Shown here one piece after another: positions 7,883-16,894 of a stretch of 64,000 nucleotides of DNA. The notes beneath the pieces were generated by a model. The model was not told where the DNA came from. It saw only the letters and a list, made by a program, of their open reading frames with translations, and made no database searches. Source of the stretch: Paractinoplanes aksuensis. GTDB taxonomy: Bacteria > Actinomycetota > Actinomycetes > Mycobacteriales > Micromonosporaceae. Numbering within the stretch: the stretch's first letter is position 1; each line of letters begins with the position of its first letter. The translations under genes were made by a program, and so were the position numbers. The stretch is from contig NZ_JAMYJR010000027.1 in the NCBI RefSeq assembly GCF_024137025.1, forward strand, positions 248,001-312,000, read 5' to 3'.

Positions 7883-8187
7883 CGCGCGGCCGCCCGCCAC
7901 ATCGAGTCGGCCTGCCGGGCGTACTCGGCGGCGGTGCGCGCGGCACCGGCCCCGCCGCCCCCGGCCACCACCAGTTCGGCCTCGGCCAGCAGCCGATCCG
8001 CCTCGGGCACGCGGGCGGAAACCGCGTCCCGGCTCACCGTCGCCCGATCGACCGCGGCCCGCGCGGCCGACCAGGCAACCCGCCGCTCCAGAGTCGCGGC
8101 CCGCCGCCGGGGCACCAGAACCGAGCCGACGCCGGCGACGAACAACAGCACTCCACCGACCAGCCAGACCCACCAGGACAACGACAT
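7879..8187 (-). CDS. Small single-pass membrane protein, first gene of a coupled cluster
   Basis: A 102-residue protein: N-terminal membrane helix ('WWVWLVGGVLLFVAGVGSV') and an Ala/Arg-rich helical, coiled-coil-like tail. ATG 8187 begins 27 bp after the stop of the frameshifted membrane gene upstream. Its stop overlaps the next start (GTGA). Function unknown; probably a partner of the two larger membrane proteins of the same run. Confidence 0.6.
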   Translation of the reverse strand: MSLSWWVWLVGGVLLFVAGVGSVLVPRRRAATLERRVAWSAARAAVDRATVSRDAVSARVPEADRLLAEAELVVAGGGGAGAARTAAEYARQADSMWRAAAR

Positions 8188-8214
8188 GACCTGGCTATTC
8201 TGCCCTACGCGATC

Positions 8215-10722
8215 TCAGCTGGCCGGCAGGTGACCCCCGCAGCTGGCGAAGCCGATGTTCTGCGCCTGCTCAAGGACCGTGCCGTCGGCGACGACCCGGC
8301 AGGACACCGCGGACGGATAGCCGTTGCGAGCGATCGGGGTCTGACCCGAGAGCATGAAGTTCCGGAGGCTGTCGCCCCGGTCGGCCAGCGGCAGATCGAT
8401 CTTCCACGGCAGCTTGACGTTCTTCAAGGTCGCGAACTTGTGGTCCGGCACCGAGTACAGGATCTGCTGCGCCTTGCCCTTGCCGCCGACCTCGAGCCGC
8501 AGCATCGGGGTGACCCCGGTGTCGGTGCGGCCGAGGTCACCGACCCGTTGCAGCACCCGGTCGGCCAGGGCGACCAGCGTGCCCTGCGGATCCTTCTGCG
8601 TCTCCTCGTCGATGTTGCTCAGCACCAGCGTGACGATCAGCGCGCCGCGCCGGAGCCGCAGCTGATACTCCTTGTTCTGGTTGCGGCCGCTGCCCAGGAA
8701 GTAGTCGAGCCAGCTCTCGTCGGCGCCGCTCACCACGTCCTCGACCAGGATCGTCGGCCACTTGTTGGCGAGCGCCGTGGACTTGAAGTCGTCGAGCGAG
8801 CCGCTATGCGACACCCGGGCCGACTCGGCCGTGGGTTGCAGGTTGATGACCAGCAGGTCGGACGGCGGCGAGCTGCAGGTGACGCCGTTGCTGGTGGCCT
8901 CGATGTTCGTGCCGGACTCGAAATCGAGCAGCCGCTTGTGACCGAACTCCGCGCAAATCGGTGCCGGGCCCGGTGCGAACCGGCTGGACCCAGGGCAGGC
9001 CGGTCGGCGCGGACATGGTGCGTTGCGCTTTGCCCTGCGCGTCGACGTGGACGATCTCCATCCAGGTGACCGTGCTCGGCGCGCTGACCGTGTAGATGAC
9101 GTCCCGCGGCGGGGTCGAGGAGGCGGCCGCGACGGGAGCGGCCGGCGCGGCCGGGGCCGGGTCCCTCGGGCGTATGCCGAGTAGGCCCGCGGTCACCGCG
9201 AAGACCAGCGCCGTCACCGCGGCCAGCCCGACCGCCCAGCGGGGATCGTCGCGCCGCCGGACCGACTGCCACCGGCCGGTGCCCTTGGCCGGGGCATCGA
9301 GGGCGCGCCGCACCGGCCGCGACCGCTGCCGCGATCAGCCCGAGCGTGCCGATGGCCGTGCCGGTCATGAACCTCGCGTGCCACGCCACCCCGGCCGGGA
9401 CGCCGGTCACCAGCACCACCACGGCGAACCGGTTCCAGGTGTCCTCGGGCGTCCAGGGCTCGTGCAGGGGCCACGCGCTGACGTCACCGGAGTCGATCAG
9501 GTGGCGGTACGCGGTCGGCTTGGTCGCGCTGCGGTCGCGGTACCACTCGGCGGCGACCCGGCTGGCATAGACCCGGCGCAGATCGGCGTACTCGGGGGCC
9601 TGGTTGACGGCCTTCTGCAGGTCGGGCAGCACGGTGAGCCGGTAGACGTTCTCGTTGTTCTCGGCGTCCGCTGTCGCATGGCCGGGGCAGTCGGCCGAGG
9701 TCTTCGTCCGGTAGTACTCCGTCTCCATCTTGACCTCGAGCGGCGCGTCGAGGATGAACAGCTCGTGGCCCTGCTCGCGGACCACCGCGGGCCGCGGCAC
9801 GATCCACTGCCGCATCGACAGGCACGGCGTTTTGCCCCGCAGCTGGTCCCAGAACCGTTTGCCGTTCGTGGTGTCCGGGTGGATCAGCTTCGAGACCGTC
9901 TTCTTCATCTGGAGATCGGCGTCGAGCAGGGCCCGGCCGGCCTCGGTGCGGCCCAGCTTCGCGTCCATGATGTCGGCCGGGTCGTCCGGGTTGAGGTTGA
10001 CCGTGAAGCTCGACGGGGGCAGGGCCAGCCAGGTGAAGAACGAGTCGGCGGCCAGCCGGGACGATCGCTGCCCGCCGAACGACACCTCGGCCTTCGGATC
10101 GGGATCGACCTGGTAGGCGTACTGCAGCCCGGCCCCGACCCCGCCGTCGTAGGTGTCGGCGACGTAGCGCAGTTCCAGGGTGGAGAAGTCGACCCCGCCG
10201 AGCTGGTCCGGGGTCATGCCGGCCTCGTCGGCGTCGGCGTAGCCCTCGGCGGCGGCCTCCTCCGCGTCGACCGCGGCGAGCAGCTTCGCCTCCTCGGCCG
10301 ATTCCGGGGACGCGGCCAGCAAATCGTCCGCGGCGCCGGCCGCCGCGACCTGGCCGGCCGCGGCCAGTGATCCCCGCCGGCCGGCCCGCGTCCTCGTGAT
10401 CGCCTCCGGCGGGGGCTCGGGCATCTGCTCGAAAGGAACGCCCTTCGGCTTCAGTCGCAGATCCACCGGAACCGGCCGCATCGCCACGATCTGCGGAAGA
10501 ATGACCGGCAGCTTGTCGCCGCTCGCACGTCCGGCGTTCTGCTCCACGGTCTCCCGCATCAGATCCCGCAGCCGTTGCATGTTCTTGTTGTCGACCACCC
10601 GGAGCAGGTAGAGGTAGAGCCTCGACCCCGATGGTCCAGGTTTCATCCCGCGCGGGATCAGCCGCGACCGGTTGTGCCGGAACGGCCAGGAACGCGCCGA
10701 GTAGCCGCCTCGTGGCCGCCAT
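8215..10722 (-). pseudogene. Large membrane protein gene broken by three apparent +1 frameshifts
   Basis: One protein can be followed through three frames. From ATG 10722 (GGGGGTGGGGGTG upstream) the frame reads to 'RDETWTIG'; near 10630 it must drop one base of a GGGG run to continue as 'RLYLYLLRVVDNKN' for about 440 residues. After 'TLGLIAAAVAAG' near 9315 another extra base leads to 'RRALDAPAKGTGRW' and a membrane segment 'WAVGLAAVTALVFAVTAG'. Near 8975 a third shift leads to 'PICAEFGHKRLLDFESG' and on to the stop at 8215. The repaired product would be about 830 residues, with a long N-terminal domain, three membrane segments and an external C-terminal domain. Family unknown. It heads the membrane gene cluster below it. 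Confidence 0.6.
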
Positions 10723-10803
10723 GCGGACACCCCCACCCCCGTGGATTCACCACCAGGTCAGGGATGGGTCGATGCCGCCGCTGCCCCGTGAGGTCCTCCC
10801 CGA

Positions 10804-11292
10804 CTACGGTTCGATAACGGGCGGCCGGGCCGGTTCGAGCCGGAAGATCCGCAGCGTGCGGTCGGTGCGGGCGTCGTAGTCGCGATAGCCCGGCCACACC
10901 TGCAGCAGCAAAGGCCACAGCCTCTCCCGCTCCGGACCCTCGACCAGGGCGGCGCGCACGGCGAAGCTCTCGCCGTCGATCACGATCGTGGCCGCCGGGT
11001 CGGCCAGCAGGTTGCCCGACCACGCCGGGTGCTCGGCCTGGCCCCAGTTCGAACCCATCACGACGTACGCGTCGCCATCGCGGACATAGAGCACCGGGCG
11101 TTCCCGCGGCAGCCCGCTCTTGCGCCCGCGCGTCGTCAGCAGCAGGGTCGGCGGGGCCGTGCGCCAGCCGGTGACGGAGAGACGACCCTTGGTAAGACGG
11201 ATCAGGCGCCGGTCGAGCGGCATCAGGAGCCGGCCGCCGGCGGCGAACCAGCGCCGGTTACCGATCCGGAGGATGAACTCGCTCAACCGCAC
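10804..11292 (-). CDS. F420-dependent nitroreductase-family protein (DDN-like)
   Basis: A 162-residue protein of the deazaflavin-dependent nitroreductase (DDN) family, a split beta-barrel fold that uses cofactor F420. Family signatures are 'LTTRGRKSGLPRERPVLY', 'VVMGSNWGQAEHPAW' and 'NLLADP'. Known members reduce quinones or nitro compounds; the physiological substrate here is unknown. It starts 7 bp after the stop of the PilZ gene and is probably co-transcribed with it. Confidence 0.85.
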   Translation of the reverse strand: MRLSEFILRIGNRRWFAAGGRLLMPLDRRLIRLTKGRLSVTGWRTAPPTLLLTTRGRKSGLPRERPVLYVRDGDAYVVMGSNWGQAEHPAWSGNLLADPAATIVIDGESFAVRAALVEGPERERLWPLLLQVWPGYRDYDARTDRTLRIFRLEPARPPVIEP

Positions 11293-11298
11293 GGCACA

Positions 11299-11958
11299 TC
11301 AAAGCACACCGGTGTCCTGACGAAGGCGGCGCTCGCTGATCTCCCAGTTCATGACGTAGAGCCGGATCATCCGGGCCACACTCTCGGCCGTGTCCAGGGT
11401 GGCGATGACGTGCTGCCCCGGGTCGCCGTGCGGGGCCTCGCGGACGGTCAGGATGGTGCCGCTCGCCTCGATCTCGCCCTCGGCGCCGAGGGCGACGGTG
11501 GCCCGCAGCTTGTCCCCGGGGGCGAGCGTGGCCGGCTCGTCGATCCAGCAGCGCAGGCCGCCCTCGCTGATGTCGAGCAGGGCGCCCTCGACCTCGCTGT
11601 CCTCGGTGGCGAGGCGGACGGCGGCGCCGCCCCCGCCCCGGACGTACTCGCGGCGGTTGCTCTGGCGGGGCGGTCCGGCCGGGGCGAGCCGCCACCGGAA
11701 CGGGGCCTCGTCGGACGCGGCGACCAGGTGGGTGGAGAGCACGACGCGGGTGCGCGGCGGCACCCAGAACACGTCGAGCGACCCGCCCGGTTCGATGCCG
11801 CCGGGGCCGGCCGTCTCGAGCGGCGCGGTCACCGTGAACGTGCCGTCGTCGTCGACCGAGTCGAGGCGCGACCGGACGTTCACGCCCTCGCCGAGGACGA
11901 GGAACATCGGCGTGCCGACGGCGGGCAGGTCAGTTACGGCGGTGACAGCAGCAATCAT
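11299..11958 (-). CDS. PilZ-domain protein, predicted c-di-GMP effector
   Basis: A 219-residue protein with a YcgR-like N-terminal beta domain (about residues 1-95) and a C-terminal PilZ domain. Both c-di-GMP contact motifs are present: RxxxR in 'NRREYVR' (R103, R107) and [D/N]xSxxG in 'LLDISEGGLRC' (D129, S131, G134). It should change conformation on binding cyclic di-GMP. ATG 11958 is preceded by GAGGTG. It lies between a polytopic membrane protein and the F420-type reductase on the same strand, about 1.9 kb from a diguanylate cyclase gene, which suggests that the cyclase feeds this receptor. Confidence 0.85.
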   Translation of the reverse strand: MIAAVTAVTDLPAVGTPMFLVLGEGVNVRSRLDSVDDDGTFTVTAPLETAGPGGIEPGGSLDVFWVPPRTRVVLSTHLVAASDEAPFRWRLAPAGPPRQSNRREYVRGGGGAAVRLATEDSEVEGALLDISEGGLRCWIDEPATLAPGDKLRATVALGAEGEIEASGTILTVREAPHGDPGQHVIATLDTAESVARMIRLYVMNWEISERRLRQDTGVL

Positions 11959-12035
11959 CAAACACCTCGCGCAGGGGGATCCGGGCAAGGAACCTGATCG
12001 GCGGCCGGTGCGAGCACTTGAGTTTTGGTAGCAGT

Positions 12036-13697
12036 TCAGTTTCGGGCCGGGCAGACGGTGAGTGGTTCCGGGGCCGGGATCTGGGCCGCCGGGGAGCAGT
12101 CGAACCGCTCGTTGATGAGCGCCTTCACGTCGGGGGCCGTCCTGGGCATGATGTACCAGTTGTTCTGCACGATCAGATAGCGGGCGTCGCTCGGCTCAGT
12201 AAGGCAGCGCAGGTTGTCGTCGTAGCTGGGCACTTCGCGCATCCGCATCAGCAGGGCCCCGCGCTGCAACCAGATCGGCGACGGGTAGCGGCAGCTCGTC
12301 GGGTTGCCCATGGCGTGATTGACCGTGCCGTAGGACAGATAGAGCACGGGGGTGTCGGCGCCGAGCCGCCGGCCGAGCTCGACCAGGGGCGCGTCGGAGG
12401 ACCGGCCGACCGGGATCGTGTAGTTGTAGGTGCTGAACGAATACGGGTTGCCCGGCAGCACGGGCGGCAGCTGCGCGACGCAGAGCGCCACCACCCCGAC
12501 GAACCAGGGCAACGAGACCTTCAGCCGGCCGGCCACGAACCACGCGATGACCGCGAAGACGAACGCGAAGATCTCGTAGGCCCAGGTCACCGGCAGCGAC
12601 TCGGCCAGCCGCCAGTCGGCCGGCTGACGCAGCAGCACCAGGCTCACCCCGGTGGCGAGCAGCCCGGCGACAACGACCGGCCACCGGAACCCGGGGCACA
12701 GCGCGTAGGCCGCACCGCACACCCCCGCCGACAGCACCACGGTCGAGGCGAAGTGGTACATGAAGAACTCGCCCTGCCCGTACGCCGGGGCCAGCGAGAT
12801 CGCGAACCCGACCACCGCGACCGCCAGACCCGCCCACCGCCGGCCGCCCGACTCGCGCCGGATGAGCACGGCGGCCGCGGCCGGCGCCAGCGCCACGACC
12901 GGGTTGAGCACCATGACGTCGCCGATCGCGGTGCGCAGCTTGACCACTTCGTCCCAGTAGATCCGCTGCGGTTCCTCGTGCACCAGATGGGCGAGATCGC
13001 CCATCCAGGTCCATTCCCATGGCTGGTACTCCGTGATCAGCAGGTACCAGATACCGACCCACACCAATGTGGACAGAGTTGTCCACAGCGCGCGCCGCCG
13101 GTCGAACACGCCGATGACCAGCAGGGCGATCAGCGCGACCGGAAAGGTGGACAGCTTCACAGCCACCACCAGCATCGCGACCGGGCCGGCCAGCAGCGCG
13201 CCCAGCCACGCCCGCCGCGGCGTGCACGCCACCGCGACCGCGAGCACGGCGAGCAGGGCGGCCACCCAGTCCGGCTCGAGGAAGTGCCAGGGCGGCGACA
13301 CCATCAGGGCCAGACCGGTTGCGGCCGCTATGCCGGCTGCGGCGGGTCTACCGGCGATCCGCCGGACGCCCAGGAACAACAGGGCGACAACCGCCAGAAT
13401 CAGAACGTACGTCTCGATCCGGATGACCAGGTTGGCCCGGTTCGACGCGATGTCGCCGACGAGCAGGATGCGCCCCTCGTCGATCGCGGCCATGAACAGC
13501 TTGTAGGCGAGCGGCCGGGACACGAACATGTCCCAGATGCTGACGCCGCCCCGGCCCGCCGTCTCGTAGGTGCCGAGGGCGTAGCGCACATCCCCGTTCA
13601 GGTTGGGCCAGCTGGCCATCGCGACCGCGGCCAGCGCTGCTAGCACGGCTGTGGCCGCGCCGACCGTGCGTACTGTTCCCCCGCGAAGCAAACTCAT
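12036..13697 (-). CDS. Polytopic membrane protein, GT-C glycosyltransferase-like
   Basis: A 553-residue protein with about 11-13 membrane segments, a first extracytoplasmic loop with acidic residue ('WPNLNGDVRYALG'), the pattern of GT-C lipid-sugar-dependent glycosyltransferases, and a ~120-residue extracytoplasmic C-terminal domain containing Cys residues ('NPTSCRYPSP', 'LRCLTEP'). Identification as GT-C rests on topology and the early Asp, so the transferred sugar is unknown. ATG 13697 with GAGAG upstream is preferred to the longer frame. It is divergent from the diguanylate cyclase (130 bp between starts) and upstream of PilZ on the same strand. Confidence 0.65.
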   Translation of the reverse strand: MSLLRGGTVRTVGAATAVLAALAAVAMASWPNLNGDVRYALGTYETAGRGGVSIWDMFVSRPLAYKLFMAAIDEGRILLVGDIASNRANLVIRIETYVLILAVVALLFLGVRRIAGRPAAAGIAAATGLALMVSPPWHFLEPDWVAALLAVLAVAVACTPRRAWLGALLAGPVAMLVVAVKLSTFPVALIALLVIGVFDRRRALWTTLSTLVWVGIWYLLITEYQPWEWTWMGDLAHLVHEEPQRIYWDEVVKLRTAIGDVMVLNPVVALAPAAAAVLIRRESGGRRWAGLAVAVVGFAISLAPAYGQGEFFMYHFASTVVLSAGVCGAAYALCPGFRWPVVVAGLLATGVSLVLLRQPADWRLAESLPVTWAYEIFAFVFAVIAWFVAGRLKVSLPWFVGVVALCVAQLPPVLPGNPYSFSTYNYTIPVGRSSDAPLVELGRRLGADTPVLYLSYGTVNHAMGNPTSCRYPSPIWLQRGALLMRMREVPSYDDNLRCLTEPSDARYLIVQNNWYIMPRTAPDVKALINERFDCSPAAQIPAPEPLTVCPARN

Positions 13698-13827
13698 CAG
13701 ACTCTCTCGGTCGGGTGTCCGTGCCCATTGTCGTGCCGAGAGCCCGGCGGCGCTGCCCCGCTTCGATCCCCGTACGGGCCGGATGCGGGTATCGTCCCTG
13801 TCTACGCAATGGCGCGGAGGGGGCACG

Positions 13828-15687
13828 ATGGCCGTCCTGGGTGTTTTATCCCCGTTCCTGGGCGGGTGGTACTTCGGCGGCCTGCTCGAGGGGATCGCTC
13901 GGGCCGCGGCCGACGCTGATGCCACAGTGGTTGCTGTGCAGACGCTGGACGCGGGCACCGACCAGCAGGAGCTGACCGAGGCCCCGCACCCGCCGTACCC
14001 GCTGGCCTGGGACCACGCCGCCGGCTTCGTCGTCATCGTGAACGCGGCCAGCGCCAAGTACCTGCAGGAGATCCAGGCCTCGGGCCGCCCGGTCGTGGTG
14101 GTCAGCCACGAGTTCCCCGAACTCGACAGCGCGACCGTTTACCCCGACAACCGGGTCGGCGTACGGGCCGCGGTCGAGCATCTGATCGGGCACGGGCACC
14201 GCCGGATCGCCTTCGCCGGTTTCCTGGGCGCGCTCGACCAGCAGGAGCGGTACGACACCTACCACCGCACCCTGCGGGCCCACGGCATCGAGCCGGATCC
14301 CGGCCTGGTCTTCGAGGCGGTCGACAACCAGCAGGCCGGCGGCGTCGGGGCGGCCCACGCGATGCTCGCGGCCGGGCTGCCGTCGACCGCGGTCATCGCC
14401 GGCACCGACCTGAACGCGATCGGCATCGTGCGGGTGCTGGCCGAGGCCGGCTGCCGGCTGCCCGAGGACCAGGCCGTCGTCGGCTTCGACGACCTGTCGG
14501 ACGCCTCGTTCACCCAGCCCCGGCTGACCACCGTGCGGCAGCCGTTGTTCGAGGTCGGCGCGACCGCGGCCCGCGCCCTGCTGGCGGCGATCGACGGCAC
14601 CGGCGGCCCACCGGCCCGCCACGAGGTCGCGACCGAACTGGTGGTGCGGGAATCCTGCGGCTGTCCCGGTTCGGTCGGCGAGACGGCGCTGCGCGACGAG
14701 GGCCGCACCCAGTACTTCGAGCGCACCCGGTTGCAGCGCTCCCTCAGCAGCCAGTACGACATCAGCCTCGATCTGTTGCGCAGCCACGAGCAGGACCCCC
14801 GGCAGCTGGGCTGGTTGCGCCGCACCTCGGTCCGGGCCGGCTGCCTCGGGCTGTGGCTGCCCGGCGAACCGCGGCTCGAGATAGCCGGCCACTTCGACCG
14901 GGCGGCGGCCCTGCCCCCGGTCACGGCCGGCTCGTTCCCGCCGGCCGAGCTGCTGGAGGAAGCCCGGGCCGAGCCCGGTCTGCTGACCTTCGTCGTGCCG
15001 GTCCGGGTCGGCGATCGGGACTGGGGCCTGCTGGCCACGGTCGACCGGGTCGACCTGCAGGGCGCCACCGGGCGCGAGCCGATCAACCAGTGGGCCGCCC
15101 TGCTGACGATGGCGCTGGACTACCAGGCCGCCCTGCACACCCTGCGCGAGCAGGAGGAACAGCTGCGGGCGAGCGCGCTCCACGACCACCTCACCGCCCT
15201 GCCCAACCGCACCTACTTTCTGCAGCTGCTGGCGGCGGCGATCGAGCGCGGCCCGGACGTGGCGGTGCTCTTCGTCGACCTGAACGGCTTCAAACAGATC
15301 AACGACACGTACGGCCACGCCGTCGGCGACCAGATCCTGGTCGAGGTCGCCTGCAGACTGCGGGCCGAGCTCGGCGCCTGCGGCACCGCAGCCCGCTTCG
15401 GCGGTGACGAGTTCCTGGTGCTGCTGGACGCGCTCGACGACGACACCCCGGAGGCGACGGCCCGGCGGCTGCTGTCAGCGCTCAACCGCCCGCACCGGGT
15501 GGACGGGCGGCAGCTGCCGGTCTCGGCCAGCATCGGCGTCGCCCTGGCCTCCCGCACGCCGTTCGCCGACGCGGACGCCCTGGTCCGCGAAGCCGACACG
15601 GCCATGTACCGGGCCAAGTCCCGGCGTACGGGCGTCGAGGCCGGCTCGGACACGTCGATGTACGGCGGATATACGGGCGCGACCTAG
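13828..15687 (+). CDS. Diguanylate cyclase with LacI-type sugar-binding sensor
   Basis: A 619-residue cytoplasmic protein. Residues ~1-290 are a periplasmic-binding-protein-like sensor of the LacI/GalR effector type ('YPDNRVGVRAAVEHLIGHG', 'VVGFDDLSDASFTQPRLTT') without the DNA-binding helix-turn-helix. A linker/GAF-like region follows, then a GGDEF domain with 'FGGDEF' (GGDEF at 525-529), 'DHLTALPNR' and 'VDLNGFKQINDTYGH'. It should make c-di-GMP from GTP under control of a small ligand, probably a sugar. The residues before GGDEF (GACGTAAR) lack the RxxD inhibitory site. GGAGGGG precedes ATG 13828. PilZ receptor and GT-C-like genes are adjacent. Confidence 0.88.
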   Translation: MAVLGVLSPFLGGWYFGGLLEGIARAAADADATVVAVQTLDAGTDQQELTEAPHPPYPLAWDHAAGFVVIVNAASAKYLQEIQASGRPVVVVSHEFPELDSATVYPDNRVGVRAAVEHLIGHGHRRIAFAGFLGALDQQERYDTYHRTLRAHGIEPDPGLVFEAVDNQQAGGVGAAHAMLAAGLPSTAVIAGTDLNAIGIVRVLAEAGCRLPEDQAVVGFDDLSDASFTQPRLTTVRQPLFEVGATAARALLAAIDGTGGPPARHEVATELVVRESCGCPGSVGETALRDEGRTQYFERTRLQRSLSSQYDISLDLLRSHEQDPRQLGWLRRTSVRAGCLGLWLPGEPRLEIAGHFDRAAALPPVTAGSFPPAELLEEARAEPGLLTFVVPVRVGDRDWGLLATVDRVDLQGATGREPINQWAALLTMALDYQAALHTLREQEEQLRASALHDHLTALPNRTYFLQLLAAAIERGPDVAVLFVDLNGFKQINDTYGHAVGDQILVEVACRLRAELGACGTAARFGGDEFLVLLDALDDDTPEATARRLLSALNRPHRVDGRQLPVSASIGVALASRTPFADADALVREADTAMYRAKSRRTGVEAGSDTSMYGGYTGAT

Positions 15688-15698
15688 GTTCATCGGCG

Positions 15699-15718
15699 CC
15701 GGAGCGGTGACGCTCCGG
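15699..15718 (+). terminator. Stem-loop after the diguanylate cyclase gene
   Basis: Perfect 8-bp stem CCGGAGCG / CGCTCCGG with a GTGA loop, 12 bp past the stop. There is no U-run, which is common for actinobacterial terminators. It precedes the separate start of the secreted protein gene. Confidence 0.55.
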
Positions 15719-15743
15719 TCAACCGATCGAAAGGTGTCACCCC

Positions 15744-16196
15744 ATGCCCCTCTCGTCTTTCGCCCGGCGCGCGTCGACGATCGCCGCCGGCCTCGGGATC
15801 GTCGCGGCCGGCGCCCTCGCCGCGACCGGTCCCGCCGCGGCGGCCGTGCCCGGCCCGTGCGGCGCCCAGAAGACGGCCCGGGTGAGCATTCACTACAAGG
15901 CCTGCGTCATCAAGGTCGGGGAGCGTGACTACACCGGCCAGTTCCTCTTCAGCAACAACCACGGCTCGGCGGTCAGCGTCTTCTCCCGGGTCGGCTGGAG
16001 CGTCGAGGGCAACAAGCACTGGGTCGGCGGCGGCAGTGCCAAGACCCTGCGCGCCGCCCCCGGCTTCGTCCAGGTCAAGACGGCCGGGTTGTCCTGCGGG
16101 AGAGGTGAGTCGATCACCGCCATCGTCCAGGTCAAGCAGAACAACGGCGACTGGGGCCCGATCGCCTACTCGCGCCCCTACACCTGCACCGACTGA
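15744..16196 (+). CDS. Secreted protein of unknown function
   Basis: A 150-residue protein with an N-terminal signal peptide (basic start, hydrophobic 'TIAAGLGIVAAGALAATG', cleavage likely after 'AAAA'). The mature part of about 115 residues has four cysteines, which could form two disulphides, and looks like a small beta-rich domain. No family is recognised. AAAGG lies upstream of ATG 15744. A strong terminator follows, so it is probably monocistronic. Confidence 0.65.
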   Translation: MPLSSFARRASTIAAGLGIVAAGALAATGPAAAAVPGPCGAQKTARVSIHYKACVIKVGERDYTGQFLFSNNHGSAVSVFSRVGWSVEGNKHWVGGGSAKTLRAAPGFVQVKTAGLSCGRGESITAIVQVKQNNGDWGPIAYSRPYTCTD

Positions 16197-16203
16197 CGGG
16201 GAA

Positions 16204-16232
16204 GGCGGCCCGCCGGCAACCGGCGGGCCGCC
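16204..16232. terminator. Bidirectional terminator, 13-bp perfect stem
   Basis: GGCGGCCCGCCGG and its exact complement around a CAA loop, between the convergent ends of the secreted protein gene and the SUKH-like gene. Confidence 0.8.
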
Positions 16233-16238
16233 GGCCGA

Positions 16239-16805
16239 TCACTTCAACGAGTGCAGGAGCCCGGTGCCCTCGTTGAGCATCCCGTCCTGACCGAGCGCGA
16301 GGAAGTCGGCCTCCACATCGGCCCGGCTGAGCTTCCCGTCGCGTACGGCCTTGTAGCGCACCATCGACCAGACGAACACGTCGAGATTGTCGAAGCGGGT
16401 GTTCGCCTCGATCACCTCTTCCTCGTGGAACCAGACGGCCACCTGCCCGTTGGTGAGTACGGCGAAGTAGTTGCCGCCGCCGTCGGCCGCCACCGCGTAC
16501 AGGTCGTCGTCGGTCAGCTCGGTCTCGTAGTCGGAGTCGAGAATCCCGCACCCGTTCCCGGCGAAGTCGAACCCGTAGACCCAGTCGTACACATCGAGGA
16601 ACTGCGGCATCGTGCCCGACCGCACCCGCCGGTCGAAAGCCGCCAGCGCCGCCGCGTCGGCCGGCGCCAGCCGGGCCAGGAACGGCTCGACCGGCCGCAC
16701 GTCCTCTTCCAGAACAATCGGTTCGCTGTCGGCAAACCAGCGAGCAAGATCAGCATCGAGATCGCGATCGATGTACCCGGCCAGATCGGCCACAGTGAGA
16801 GTCAC
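16239..16805 (-). CDS. SUKH/SMI1-KNR4-like protein
   Basis: A 188-residue acidic protein. The segment 'YAVAADGGGNYFAVLTNGQV' followed by 'VWFHEEE' matches the core of SMI1/KNR4 (SUKH) proteins. Many SUKH proteins are immunity proteins for contact-dependent or polymorphic toxins, but others are not, and no toxin gene is adjacent here, so an immunity role is only a possibility. It is divergent from the tannase-family gene across a region with two strong hairpins. Confidence 0.6.
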   Translation of the reverse strand: MTLTVADLAGYIDRDLDADLARWFADSEPIVLEEDVRPVEPFLARLAPADAAALAAFDRRVRSGTMPQFLDVYDWVYGFDFAGNGCGILDSDYETELTDDDLYAVAADGGGNYFAVLTNGQVAVWFHEEEVIEANTRFDNLDVFVWSMVRYKAVRDGKLSRADVEADFLALGQDGMLNEGTGLLHSLK

Positions 16806-16818
16806 CGGCGGATCCTAG

Positions 16819-16859
16819 CCCCGGGTGATCCCCGGGGGTGCCCAGGGAAGGTCCCTGGG
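16819..16859. promoter_or_regulatory. Two adjacent perfect hairpins in a divergent promoter region
   Basis: CCCCGGG-TGATC-CCCGGGG at 16819-16837 and CCCAGGGA-AGG-TCCCTGGG at 16841-16859. They lie between the SUKH-like start (16805) and the esterase start (16895). They could be operators or leader hairpins for either gene. Confidence 0.45.
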
Positions 16860-16894
16860 GCGATGCGGGTGCCGGCCGGTCCACGGTGGTCGAC

